The notes beneath the pieces are model-generated. The model ran no database searches. It saw only the letters and a program-made list of their open reading frames with translations, and was not told where the DNA came from. 64,000 nucleotides of DNA, taken from positions 1 through 64,000 of IMG/VR virus record IMGVR_UViG_3300044970_002808, one strand, 5' to 3'. A program made the translations under genes and the position numbers. This stretch comes from a virus. Shown piece by piece: positions 1-5,893 of this stretch (positions are counted from its first letter, which is position 1; each line of letters opens with the position of its first letter).

Positions 1-16
1 TCTTCATCTTCCGTGA

Positions 17-145
17 TTAGGGCTGTTGCTTGACGTGAGCTTCCTGTACTTGCTCCTGAAATTGCTGTAATAATATCACCTTTGTACACTCTATATGTTG
101 CGCGAGATGGAGCTTCATGTGCTTTGACAATCTTTGCTTTTTCAT
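17..145 (-). CDS. Small basic protein, 42 aa, doubtful
   Basis: An ATG at 145 opens a 42-residue basic, Gln-rich reading frame that lies about 35 bp downstream of a clear sigma70 promoter. It has no recognisable family. The alternative frame one base away is open from about 156 to the window edge and reads more like a protein (KAHEAPSRATYRVYKGD), but it has no ATG, GTG or TTG at its beginning. Either could be the real gene; a protein running out of the window is possible. Confidence 0.25.
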   Translation of the reverse strand: MKKQRLSKHMKLHLAQHIECTKVILLQQFQEQVQEAHVKQQP

Positions 146-178
146 TTGCTTTTCAGGGGTGATTTGGTTTACTTATTT

Positions 179-207
179 AGTGTAACATAGGGTTCAGAAT
201 ATGTCAA
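179..207 (-). promoter_or_regulatory. sigma70-type promoter
   Basis: TTGACA and TACACT separated by 17 bp, read on the minus strand towards the small gene at the left edge. Confidence 0.6.
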
Positions 208-219
208 GGGGTTCATCGA

Positions 220-408
220 TTATTTATTTTTAGTCTTCTGAAGGCAATCTGGGTGTCTCTGAACCCACCCAGATTCATCGGGGTAAACTACACCAAATAT
301 ATGACAGCTACATTGGTTTCTTAAATCTGACTTGAAGAATTGGCAAAAATTCCCCTTGCTACTGGCACAAGTTTTTCCACCGCAATCAATATCTAAAATC
401 AGTTCCAT
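220..408 (-). CDS. Cys-rich small protein, unknown function
   Basis: A 62-residue protein with six cysteines spread over residues 9-54, including a CSC pair, and no signal peptide or membrane segment. The cysteine spacing could bind a metal such as zinc, but I recognise no family. It follows the deoxyribosyltransferase gene by 33 bp on the same strand and probably shares its sigma70 promoter, which places it among early genes. Confidence 0.5.
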   Translation of the reverse strand: MELILDIDCGGKTCASSKGNFCQFFKSDLRNQCSCHIFGVVYPDESGWVQRHPDCLQKTKNK

Positions 409-441
409 TGGTCTACCTTAAATCAGTTTGACTATCAGATT

Positions 442-987
442 CTAACTTCTGGAGTTTAACCCAGTTTTTTTTTTTTTAGTTTCACGCTCCCCAAAAACTA
501 TTTTTGCTAAAAACTCTTTAGCCCCCTGAATTTGGTCTAGCGTAAAGAAATTTATTCCTGCCTCTTCAGACCAGAAAGGATGTCCCACCATATCTGGAGT
601 TCCAACCACGATAATAGTCTTAAAGGGGAAAAAATGACTCAAGGAGGGGATACTAGAGACGATTTTATTCAAACCCTGGGCATAACCAATTTCAAAGGAA
701 GTACCATGCCCGCTTCCACAAGGTAGGTAGGCATAAATGATATTTGCTTTTTCTACCGCAGAGATGTCATCGTTGTAGATTTGCTCAGGATTATACCCGT
801 TTAATTCAGTTTCAGAGTTGTTAATGGGGCGGTCTAGGGCTTCAAGGGTTTTGGATTTATCCATAGGGTCTAAGACTTCTACTGGCCAAACCTTAACATA
901 GTTTTTAAGTTCATTACGCCAACCAGTGGCTTGGGGGTACGTTAACCCGTGGATACGTCCAGCCAGATAGATTTTTACTTGGGTCAT
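442..987 (-). CDS. Nucleoside 2-deoxyribosyltransferase-like protein
   Basis: A 181-residue protein resembling the nucleoside 2-deoxyribosyltransferase family, which moves deoxyribose between bases and serves nucleotide salvage. The N-terminal strand KIYLAGRI, the central NDDISAVEKANIIYAYLP segment and the SFEIGYAQGL helix with its acidic residue match the usual family pattern. The C-terminus is basic (KKKK). It has its own perfect sigma70 promoter 22 bp upstream and leads a two-gene early operon with the Cys-rich protein. A phage would use it to remodel nucleotide pools during replication. Exact substrate is unknown; related YtoQ-like proteins have no assigned reaction. Confidence 0.72.
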   Translation of the reverse strand: MTQVKIYLAGRIHGLTYPQATGWRNELKNYVKVWPVEVLDPMDKSKTLEALDRPINNSETELNGYNPEQIYNDDISAVEKANIIYAYLPCGSGHGTSFEIGYAQGLNKIVSSIPSLSHFFPFKTIIVVGTPDMVGHPFWSEEAGINFFTLDQIQGAKEFLAKIVFGERETKKKKTGLNSRS

Positions 988-1008
988 TTTAATTTCTCCG
1001 TTTTTTCC

Positions 1009-1037
1009 ATTATATAGTTTATGTTTCTGGTTGTCAA
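1009..1037 (-). promoter_or_regulatory. Consensus sigma70 promoter
   Basis: Perfect TTGACA and perfect TATAAT with a 17-bp spacer on the minus strand, 22 bp upstream of the deoxyribosyltransferase start. Confidence 0.8.
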
Positions 1038-1060
1038 GTGGGGATTAAAACCAATTAAAG

Positions 1061-1257
1061 TGCTATTGACGGGAATTGAACCCGCAAAATAGTCCTAAAT
1101 CTTCTGGCGAAACGCCCTTCCCTCACCCATAGCTTTTACAGATTTGGTGGATTCGCAAATTCCAGTTGAACCACTAACTAAAGGTTAGTTAATGTGGGTA
1201 TTCCTTTTCGGTTGGAGGTTTCCGTTTCAAACCTCTGGCTACCAAGCCACAATAGCA
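1061..1257 (-). ncRNA. tRNA-like RNA with an insertion of about 120 nt
   Basis: On the minus strand the ends pair as TGCTATTG with CAATAGCA. The 3' end carries a normal T arm (GCGGG, loop TTCAATT, CCCGT) directly before the 3' acceptor strand, so GCTATTG/CAATAGC plus discriminator A is a 7-bp acceptor stem. The 5' side has a short D-arm-like hairpin (GGCT TGGT AGCC). The roughly 150 nt between the arms do not give a standard anticodon arm; they form their own hairpins (GAGGTTT/AAACCTC, ACTAAC/GTTAGT, GGCG/CGCC, AAATCT/AGATTT). It is too short for ordinary tmRNA or a usual group I intron. It could be an interrupted tRNA, a tRNA-like 3' end of a longer RNA, or a decayed gene. Confidence 0.55.
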
Positions 1258-1854
1258 TTCTTATTATATCTTGGGCTAATAGGTTTTGTCAAGTGGGTAG
1301 GGGGGTAGGTCGGTTTTTTCTTGGTTGACCCTTGCTTTCCCCCGCACTGCCCCAGTCGAGATAGGGTGTAATACAAATGTACTAGACATAAAGTTTCACC
1401 AGCAATTAGGGGGGTAGGTAGGGGGGGGTTCTTGGTTTTTTCTTGGGCTACCCCCTCACTTCCCCCATTAAACCAAGTTCAAACAGGGTATGAGTATTTA
1501 TACCTATTTCTAAAGGCATAGCTCTAAGAAAACCTATCAACTGGGGGGGTTATCCCAGTTTTTCTATGTCTGACCCTGTCCCTCCGGTTTGACCCTGCCG
1601 TAGATGGTTTCCATTATGGGAATCCCCGCAACGCCCGTGCTGGAATGGTTTGGCGATGTTGATGTCCTTTAAACCAATTTAAACCAATTAACCCAAAATG
1701 TACCAAATTATACATTTATTATTTCTTGGCAGGTCAAATGTTTGTTCTAGAGTTTAATTTGACCTCAGAACTCTTGCACCAAACTTGACTGGGGATTTTC
1801 TCCCGTTATAAAAAATGTTAACTTTCATTAACATTAATTTCCTGTTTCACAGGG
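1258..1854. repeat. Non-coding block with G-tract repeats and structured RNA element
   Basis: No credible protein gene. The block holds two G-tract boxes (about 1291-1345 and 1409-1465, GGGGGG followed by TTTTTTCTTGG), the motif GAGTATTTATACCTATTTC (1486-1521), and a segment (1601-1775) that is clearly related to 60780-60932. Transcription would come from the minus-strand promoter at 1986-2014. Confidence 0.6.
1601..1775 (-). ncRNA. Pseudoknot-like RNA element, copy 1
   Basis: Shares a conserved core with 60780-60932 on the same strand. Both have AGGTCAAAT pairing with ATTTGACCT and, interleaved with it, GTTCT/AGAAC here versus GTCCT/AGGAC in the other copy, a compensatory change. A second conserved stem is AAATGTA/TACATTT. 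The order of the pairing arms gives an H-type pseudoknot. Strand is inferred from the upstream promoter at 1986-2014. Confidence 0.5.
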
Positions 1855-1985
1855 GGGTAAGACGGCTTAACCCCACTCCACAAGCTAACACGAGCTAACT
1901 GCCCGTTTTACCCTAGTTAAAGGGGGTTTAACCTTGATTGATTAAGCTTGGTTCTCACTTAACCAGTTTTTGTTGGGTTAACCCC
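1855..1985 (-). ncRNA. Conserved early leader RNA, copy 1
   Basis: The first 110-120 nt after the sigma70 promoter match the leaders at 53260-53375 and, in part, 15957-16043. Recognisable blocks are AACAAAAACTGGTTAAGTGA, AAGCTTAATCAAT, CCCCCTTTAACTAGGGTAAA and GCAGTTAGCTCGTG. TGGTT/AACCA can pair. No protein gene follows this copy for 1 kb. Confidence 0.5.
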
Positions 1986-2014
1986 AGTATAACAGAGAGT
2001 AGATTAAATGTCAA
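1986..2014 (-). promoter_or_regulatory. sigma70-type early promoter with T-rich upstream element
   Basis: TTGACA, 17 bp, TATACT on the minus strand, preceded by TTTTTTCTCGAACCCC as in other early promoters of the window. It reads into non-coding DNA. An inverted repeat (ACTTTTAGA/TCTAAAAGT) lies just upstream at 2031-2067. Confidence 0.75.
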
Positions 2015-2387
2015 GGGGTTCGAGAAAAAACTTTTAGACTTCGGGAAAACTTTATTCTAAAAGTCTAAGCACTGAGTTTCAGGTAAGGGGCTAAACATTC
2101 GCTAACAGGGGGAGGGAGGCAAACCAGTCAAGAATCGGGCGATAAGTCCAGAACCCCAAAAACTTGTTTAAGGCTAGGGTTCCGACCTTGCCCGATTAAG
2201 ACTGTCTGCCCATGTAGAATGGGCGAACTTGGTGTATGTGTTTACTATTTGATTCTAGCAAAATTGAAAAAAGATGTCAAGGGGCTAACAGATGAGTTTG
2301 GTCAAATAAGTTTAAATTGGCTACGGGGTGAAATTAGGGGGTGTCCCGTGAAAAAAAGAATGAACCCCCCCACCCCCCTAGTTGGCA

Positions 2388-2412
2388 ATAAAAAACCCCT
2401 TTGGAAGGGGTT
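2388..2412 (-). terminator. Rho-independent terminator
   Basis: On the minus strand AACCCCTT, 3-nt loop, AAGGGGTT then a run of T. It ends inside the 3' region just after the gene at 2420-2683. Confidence 0.7.
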
Positions 2413-2419
2413 AGTCAAA

Positions 2420-2683
2420 TTAGTTGCAGTAGATGCCCAATGTCGGGGCTATCGTGTATTGGTAGAAATCTAATGATTTGATAAAGTCCATAATCACCCA
2501 GTCAGTAGATAAAGAAGACGCATACTTGTAAAGCATCTTACTATGGTTAGGAATGTCAACCATAATGGCTAAATGTCCTGCATGGGTGGATAATCTCTCT
2601 ACTTTAAGCCCTAAAGCCTCTGCTCTCATAGCTAATTCTTGAACAATTTGAAGTTTGGACGGCGGGGTTATTGGTCTTTCCAT
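2420..2683 (-). CDS. Hypothetical protein, 87 aa
   Basis: A soluble 87-residue protein without a recognised family, beginning MERPITPPSKLQIVQELAMR. The first half looks like an amphipathic helix (LQIVQELAMRAEALGLKVERL), the rest like mixed beta structure. The gene stands alone between its own sigma70 promoter at 2712-2740 and a terminator at 2388-2412, the arrangement of an early single-gene unit. Confidence 0.55.
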   Translation of the reverse strand: MERPITPPSKLQIVQELAMRAEALGLKVERLSTHAGHLAIMVDIPNHSKMLYKYASSLSTDWVIMDFIKSLDFYQYTIAPTLGIYCN

Positions 2684-2711
2684 AATGAGATGTCAAAAGT
2701 TTGATGCCTTT

Positions 2712-2740
2712 AATATAACATACCCCAACTGGTATGTCAA
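2712..2740 (-). promoter_or_regulatory. sigma70-type promoter
   Basis: TTGACA, 17 bp, TATATT on the minus strand, about 30 bp upstream of the 87-residue gene. Confidence 0.7.
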
Positions 2741-2805
2741 GGGTTTAGGGGACAACTAGGGGGGTTATCCCATTCTTGAAAAAAGCCTGGAACCCCCCCC
2801 ACTTG

Positions 2806-3258
2806 TTACCCCAGCCTTATCAAATGAAGCATGGTAGTAAGTTTGCAACCTGCTTTAGCAAATTTAGCTTGTAGAATCAAAGCATTGGTTCTGATTCGAC
2901 GAGAGTAAGTCCAGAGCTTTATAGCTTCCAGAGTGAAAAATAGTCCATGCTCTGGGATTAGGAAAATCTTTTGTAAACCCCCATTTGATAAGGATTTTAC
3001 TTCTTTCACGCAATTTTCAAACGACCAAAACTCGTTGTCAGGTAAATGGCATCCAGGGGGGATTTCACTTAACTCCTGATACAGACTGCCCTTCTCGTAT
3101 TCCAGCAATTTAGCCAAACCAGATACAGAGATACCTTTTAAACCAGATACTGGCTGAAAGTATAAATCTACTCCATAAAGAGAAAGAGACTGAAAAGGGA
3201 TTCCTTCAATGGGCTGAATGGAGTTAAAATCAAACACTTGCGTTAGACGGTTATCCAT
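2806..3258 (-). CDS. Antirepressor-like protein, 150 aa
   Basis: The protein starts MDNRLTQVFDF and has a central segment ISVSGLAKLLEYEKGSLYQEL that resembles the short HTH-like N-terminal block of the larger protein at 21347-22186 and the one at 55984-56289. The C-terminal part (FFTLEAIKLWTYSRRIRTNALILQAKF) is basic and helical. Such proteins are common in cyanobacteria and their phages and are usually labelled antirepressors, without proof. It lies downstream of the first FGE gene on the same strand with no promoter of its own visible, so it is probably co-transcribed. A slightly longer form starting at 3267 is possible. Confidence 0.45.
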   Translation of the reverse strand: MDNRLTQVFDFNSIQPIEGIPFQSLSLYGVDLYFQPVSGLKGISVSGLAKLLEYEKGSLYQELSEIPPGCHLPDNEFWSFENCVKEVKSLSNGGLQKIFLIPEHGLFFTLEAIKLWTYSRRIRTNALILQAKFAKAGCKLTTMLHLIRLG

Positions 3259-3283
3259 GACAATCACACTAAAACTCTAATTG

Positions 3284-3307
3284 CTGATAACTGATAACTG
3301 ATAACTA
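3284..3307. repeat. GATAACT micro-repeat
   Basis: Tandem copies of the 7-mer TGATAAC. Further runs are at 3962-3985, near 4120 and near 5152, always at the ends of the FGE genes. Repeats of this kind are typical of several cyanobacterial chromosomes, which suggests these genes came from a host. Confidence 0.6.
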
Positions 3308-3308
3308 A

Positions 3309-3935
3309 CTAATCGTCGCACGCAACCCGAAAACCAAAGTCGTCGTAGTGGATGACGGGGTTGTTCTGGAGGCGGTTAGCAGAACGACAGTAATAAGGGA
3401 AGATGTGCCAAGAACCGCCCCGCAGACAAATATCCTCACACCACTCCCAAACATTACCACTCATGTCATAAAGCCCCCAACCATTGGGCTTTTTCTGTCC
3501 TACAGGATGAGTTTTGTTATTAGAATTTTCGTCATACCAAGCGTACTCCCCTAACTGATTAGCATCATTACCAAAATAATAGTGAGTAGTTGTACCTGCT
3601 CGACAGGCATATTCCCATTCAGCTTCTGTGGGAAGACGATAGGTTTTGCCTGTGATTTCACTTAATTTTAGGCAAAAGGCTTGAGCATCGTCCCAACTAA
3701 CTTGTTCTACTGGATTTTGGGGACTATTTTCAAAGTAAGAGGGATTGGTTCCCATTACTGCTTGATACTGTGCCTGAGTAATGGGATATTTGCCAATGGC
3801 AAAACTGTTTACTTTAACTTGGTGTTTAGGCTTTTTAGAATCACTTTCAGAAGAACCCATGAGAAATTGACCTGCTGGTAAGCTTACCATTTCTAATGTT
3901 ACTCCGTTGGGTAGTTTTTCGGTAAATTGGTTCAT
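3309..3935 (-). CDS. FGE-fold (C-type-lectin-like) variable protein 1
   Basis: A 208-residue protein with the formylglycine-generating-enzyme/sulfatase-modifying-factor fold: LPAGQFLMGS, PITQAQYQAVMGTNPSYF, PVEQVSWDDAQAFC, YRLPTEAEWEYACRAG, WGLYDMSGNVWEWCED and the C-terminal RGGSW...CRSANR...GFRVACD block. True FGE cysteines are not obviously placed, and in phages this fold more often displays variable binding surfaces. The 24 codons between SW and GFR differ greatly from the paralogue at 4166-5125 in codon positions 1 and 2 only. I chose the ATG at 3935 because the upstream extension runs through a promoter. The whole gene plus its upstream region is a tandem duplicate of the next gene. Confidence 0.75.
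   Translation of the reverse strand: MNQFTEKLPNGVTLEMVSLPAGQFLMGSSESDSKKPKHQVKVNSFAIGKYPITQAQYQAVMGTNPSYFENSPQNPVEQVSWDDAQAFCLKLSEITGKTYRLPTEAEWEYACRAGTTTHYYFGNDANQLGEYAWYDENSNNKTHPVGQKKPNGWGLYDMSGNVWEWCEDICLRGGSWHIFPYYCRSANRLQNNPVIHYDDFGFRVACDD
3336..3407 (-). other. Putative DGR variable region 1
   Basis: Exactly 24 codons between the conserved SW and GFR. Many are NNC codons (CAC, ATC, TTC, AAC, CTC, GTC, TAC, GAC), as expected when adenines of AAC template codons are mutated. The same 24-codon frame exists in the second FGE gene. Confidence 0.55.
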
Positions 3936-4053
3936 TTTTTTTTTTGTTAGTCCCAAATAGTTGATAACTGATAACTGATAACTGATTATAGCGTTCGACT
4001 GGTTGTTTATCGTTACCCGTAATCTTGTTTTCCGTGTTTGTTTGCCTGATGCT

Positions 4054-4082
4054 ATCTTATGCGATTCTCCCAGAAATGTCAA
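4054..4082 (-). promoter_or_regulatory. sigma70-type promoter of FGE gene 1
   Basis: TTGACA, 17 bp, TAAGAT on the minus strand. The spacer sequence TTTCTGGGAGAATNNCA is shared with the promoter of FGE gene 2. Confidence 0.65.
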
Positions 4083-4132
4083 GTGTATGAGAGAATCTTT
4101 TTTTGAACAAGTGTACTACTGATAACTGATTA

Positions 4133-4446
4133 ATTGTCGCAGACTAGCAACCAATAATTAATGAATTAAGCTTTGCAATCTTGGAGAAAAGCCCATAAAT
4201 AATCTTTATGTTCGGTAAAATTATTTAGCATTTGATACACTTTTTGAGTATCAAAAACACCTGGATAAACACCGGAATAGGGTTGGTGGAAATATATTTT
4301 ACAGTAGAGACCATCTTCGCTTATTGCTAAACGATGTCCTAACTTTACTAGCATTTTTTCGAGCTTTACAGCAAATTCTTTTACACTAGAGGTAAGAAGG
4401 GGGAAATTAAAGGCGTTGTAAAAGAACATTTGATTGTCGCAGACTA
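4133..4446 (-). repeat. Insertion between 14-bp direct repeats at the 3' end of FGE gene 2
   Basis: ATTGTCGCAGACTA occurs at 4133-4146 and again at 4433-4446, exactly 300 bp apart. The outer copy reads as the original gene end (VCDN then stop) followed by the GATAACT repeat, like the end of FGE gene 1. The 286 bp in between are unique and add a C-terminal tail in frame. Confidence 0.5.
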
Positions 4447-5125
4447 CCCGAAAACCGTCGGTGTCGTCGTAGTTGTGGCGGCTGTCGTAGTAACGGTAAG
4501 CGGAACGGCAGTCACACCGAAAGTCGCTCCAAGAACCACCCCGCAGTATTTGATAATCATTATCATTTGTTACCCAGGCACTGCCATTCTTTGGTGCATT
4601 TTCGTAGCTATCGTGCCAATTGTCTTCGCACCACTCCCAAACATTGCCACTCATGTCATATAGTCCCCAACCATTGGGCTTTTTCTGTCCTACAGGATGA
4701 GTTGTATTTTGAGAATTTCCTTCATACCAAGCGTAATTTCCTAACTGATTGGCATCATCACCAAAATAATAGCGAGTAGTTCTATCCGCACGACAAGCAT
4801 ATTCCCATTCAGCTTCTGTGGGTAGGCGATAGGTTTTGCCGGTTATTTGACTCAATTTCTGACAAAAGGCTTGAGCGTCATTCCAACTAATCCTTTCTAC
4901 CGGATTTTGGGGATTATTATAAAAATAAGAGGGATTGGTTCCCATTACCGCTTGATATTGTGCTTGAGTAATGGGATATTTCCCAATAGCAAAACTGTTG
5001 ACTTTAACTTGGTGTGGAGGCTTTTCATCCTCGCTTTCAGCAGAACCCATGAGAAACTCACCTGCTGGTAAGCTTACCATCTCTAGTGTGACTTGATTGG
5101 GTAGTTTTTCGGTAAATTGGTTCAT
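4166..5125 (-). CDS. FGE-fold variable protein 2 with C-terminal extension
   Basis: A 319-residue paralogue of the protein at 3309-3935 with the same FGE-fold landmarks (MSGNVWEWCED, LRGGSW, GFRVVCD). Residues 1-230 are the fold; residues about 231-319 are an extra tail (begins QMFFYNAFNFPLL) absent from the paralogue and unknown to me. The variable codons between SW and GFR are almost all NNC. Likely role: displayed, diversifiable binding protein, either virion-attached or host-derived; FGE enzyme activity is less likely. It has its own sigma70 promoter at 5258-5286 and perhaps a distal one at 5494-5522. The start MNQFTEKLPN follows a poly-A tract. Confidence 0.75.
   Translation of the reverse strand: MNQFTEKLPNQVTLEMVSLPAGEFLMGSAESEDEKPPHQVKVNSFAIGKYPITQAQYQAVMGTNPSYFYNNPQNPVERISWNDAQAFCQKLSQITGKTYRLPTEAEWEYACRADRTTRYYFGDDANQLGNYAWYEGNSQNTTHPVGQKKPNGWGLYDMSGNVWEWCEDNWHDSYENAPKNGSAWVTNDNDYQILRGGSWSDFRCDCRSAYRYYDSRHNYDDTDGFRVVCDNQMFFYNAFNFPLLTSSVKEFAVKLEKMLVKLGHRLAISEDGLYCKIYFHQPYSGVYPGVFDTQKVYQMLNNFTEHKDYLWAFLQDCKA
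4457..4528 (-). other. Putative DGR variable region 2
   Basis: 24 codons between SW and GFR, including AGC, GAC, TAC, TAC, GAC, AGC, CGC, CAC, AAC, TAC, GAC, GAC, ACC, GAC in near succession. Third-position C is conserved while positions 1-2 vary, the signature of adenine-directed mutagenesis from AAC codons. Confidence 0.6.
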
Positions 5126-5257
5126 TTTTTTTTGTTAGTCCCAAATAGTTGATAACTGATAACTAATTATAGCGTCGGATACAGGAATTTGTGTTGTTTC
5201 GATTGGTTGTTTAGCGTTACCCGTCATCCTGTTTTCCGTGTTTGTTTGCTTGATTCT

Positions 5258-5286
5258 ATCCTATGATATTCTCCCAGAAATGTCAA
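5258..5286 (-). promoter_or_regulatory. sigma70-type promoter of FGE gene 2
   Basis: TTGACA, 17 bp, TAGGAT on the minus strand, 133 bp upstream of the start codon. It is duplicated with the gene. Confidence 0.6.
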
Positions 5287-5493
5287 CTGTCTGGGAGAAT
5301 CTTTTTTTGAACAAGTGTACTACTGGTAACTAAGCGAAGTGCGGGGACAAGTGGTGAAATTAGGGGTAGCCGTTATAAAAACCCATGTACCTACCTCCCC
5401 CCCCTACCAACATGAGTTAGGACAAAAAAAAATTCGCCCACGGAACAGTGTAGACGACCTAGAAAAAATAACTAACAAGGAAACCTTTTCTCT

Positions 5494-5522
5494 AATATAA
5501 CAAACCTTAAAAGATTTGTCAA
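5494..5522 (-). promoter_or_regulatory. sigma70-type promoter
   Basis: TTGACA, 17 bp, TATATT on the minus strand, next to the end of the gene at 5526. The first downstream coding region is FGE gene 2. Confidence 0.6.
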
Positions 5523-5525
5523 GTC

Positions 5526-5852
5526 CTAAGTCAAAACCCCTTCAGGCATTTTGCTGGCTTTAATTTCAGTGAGTTCATCTACGGAAAAGCCGTCAAGACC
5601 TTGTAAAGCGACGTATAAATCCATATTAGTGGAGTCAAAGGTATCATTCTCTTTGTCGTAAAACACGCCGATATGACCATAAAGACCAGTAGCCCGGTCT
5701 AGTTCACGAACAAAGATGGATTTTAGGACAGGGATAGCCTTTGGGACAGTAGAATCTACCTTATATTCAGCAACAACTGGTTTGTCAGGGTGTGTGTCCA
5801 CGTTGGTAGAAATACTTACTGTACCTAAAAAATGGGATAGGGTAGCTTTCAA
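5526..5852 (-). CDS. Hypothetical protein, 108 aa, probable virion-type
   Basis: A 108-residue, slightly acidic protein rich in beta-type sequence (ISTNVDTHPDKPVVAEYKVDS, YGHIGVFYDKENDTFD). No known family recognised. It lies 40 bp after the triple metallopeptidase-like gene on the same strand and has no promoter of its own in between, so it is probably expressed late with it. Confidence 0.5.
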   Translation of the reverse strand: MKATLSHFLGTVSISTNVDTHPDKPVVAEYKVDSTVPKAIPVLKSIFVRELDRATGLYGHIGVFYDKENDTFDSTNMDLYVALQGLDGFSVDELTEIKASKMPEGVLT

Positions 5853-5893
5853 GAAATTAATCCTCCGAGTTAAAATTTGGTCGTTCGAGACTA

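Larger units (their letters stand above)
5126..5525. repeat. Non-coding region with two promoters and a G-tract box
   Basis: Contains GATAACT repeats, the upstream region shared with FGE gene 1, the palindrome-like ACAAGTGTACTAC at 5312, and a G-tract box near 5360-5410 (GGGGTAGCCGTTATAAAAACC then CCCCCCCC). No gene seen. Confidence 0.5.

Noticed and set aside
1061-1257. tmRNA or group I intron-bearing tRNA-Phe
   Set aside because: A TTGAAAC loop hints at a GAA anticodon, but the flanking bases do not pair as an anticodon arm, no tag-like frame ends in AA, and the insert is too short for known group I introns. Kept only as tRNA-like.
2219-2473. Plus-strand 84-residue reading frame
   Set aside because: It runs through a G-tract box and the terminator of the opposite gene and has odd composition; the minus-strand gene at 2420 explains the region better.
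3309-4082. Longer N-terminus for FGE gene 1
   Set aside because: The extension passes through the -35 and -10 boxes and a GATAACT repeat; the paralogue starts at MNQFTEKLP, which fixes the start at 3935.
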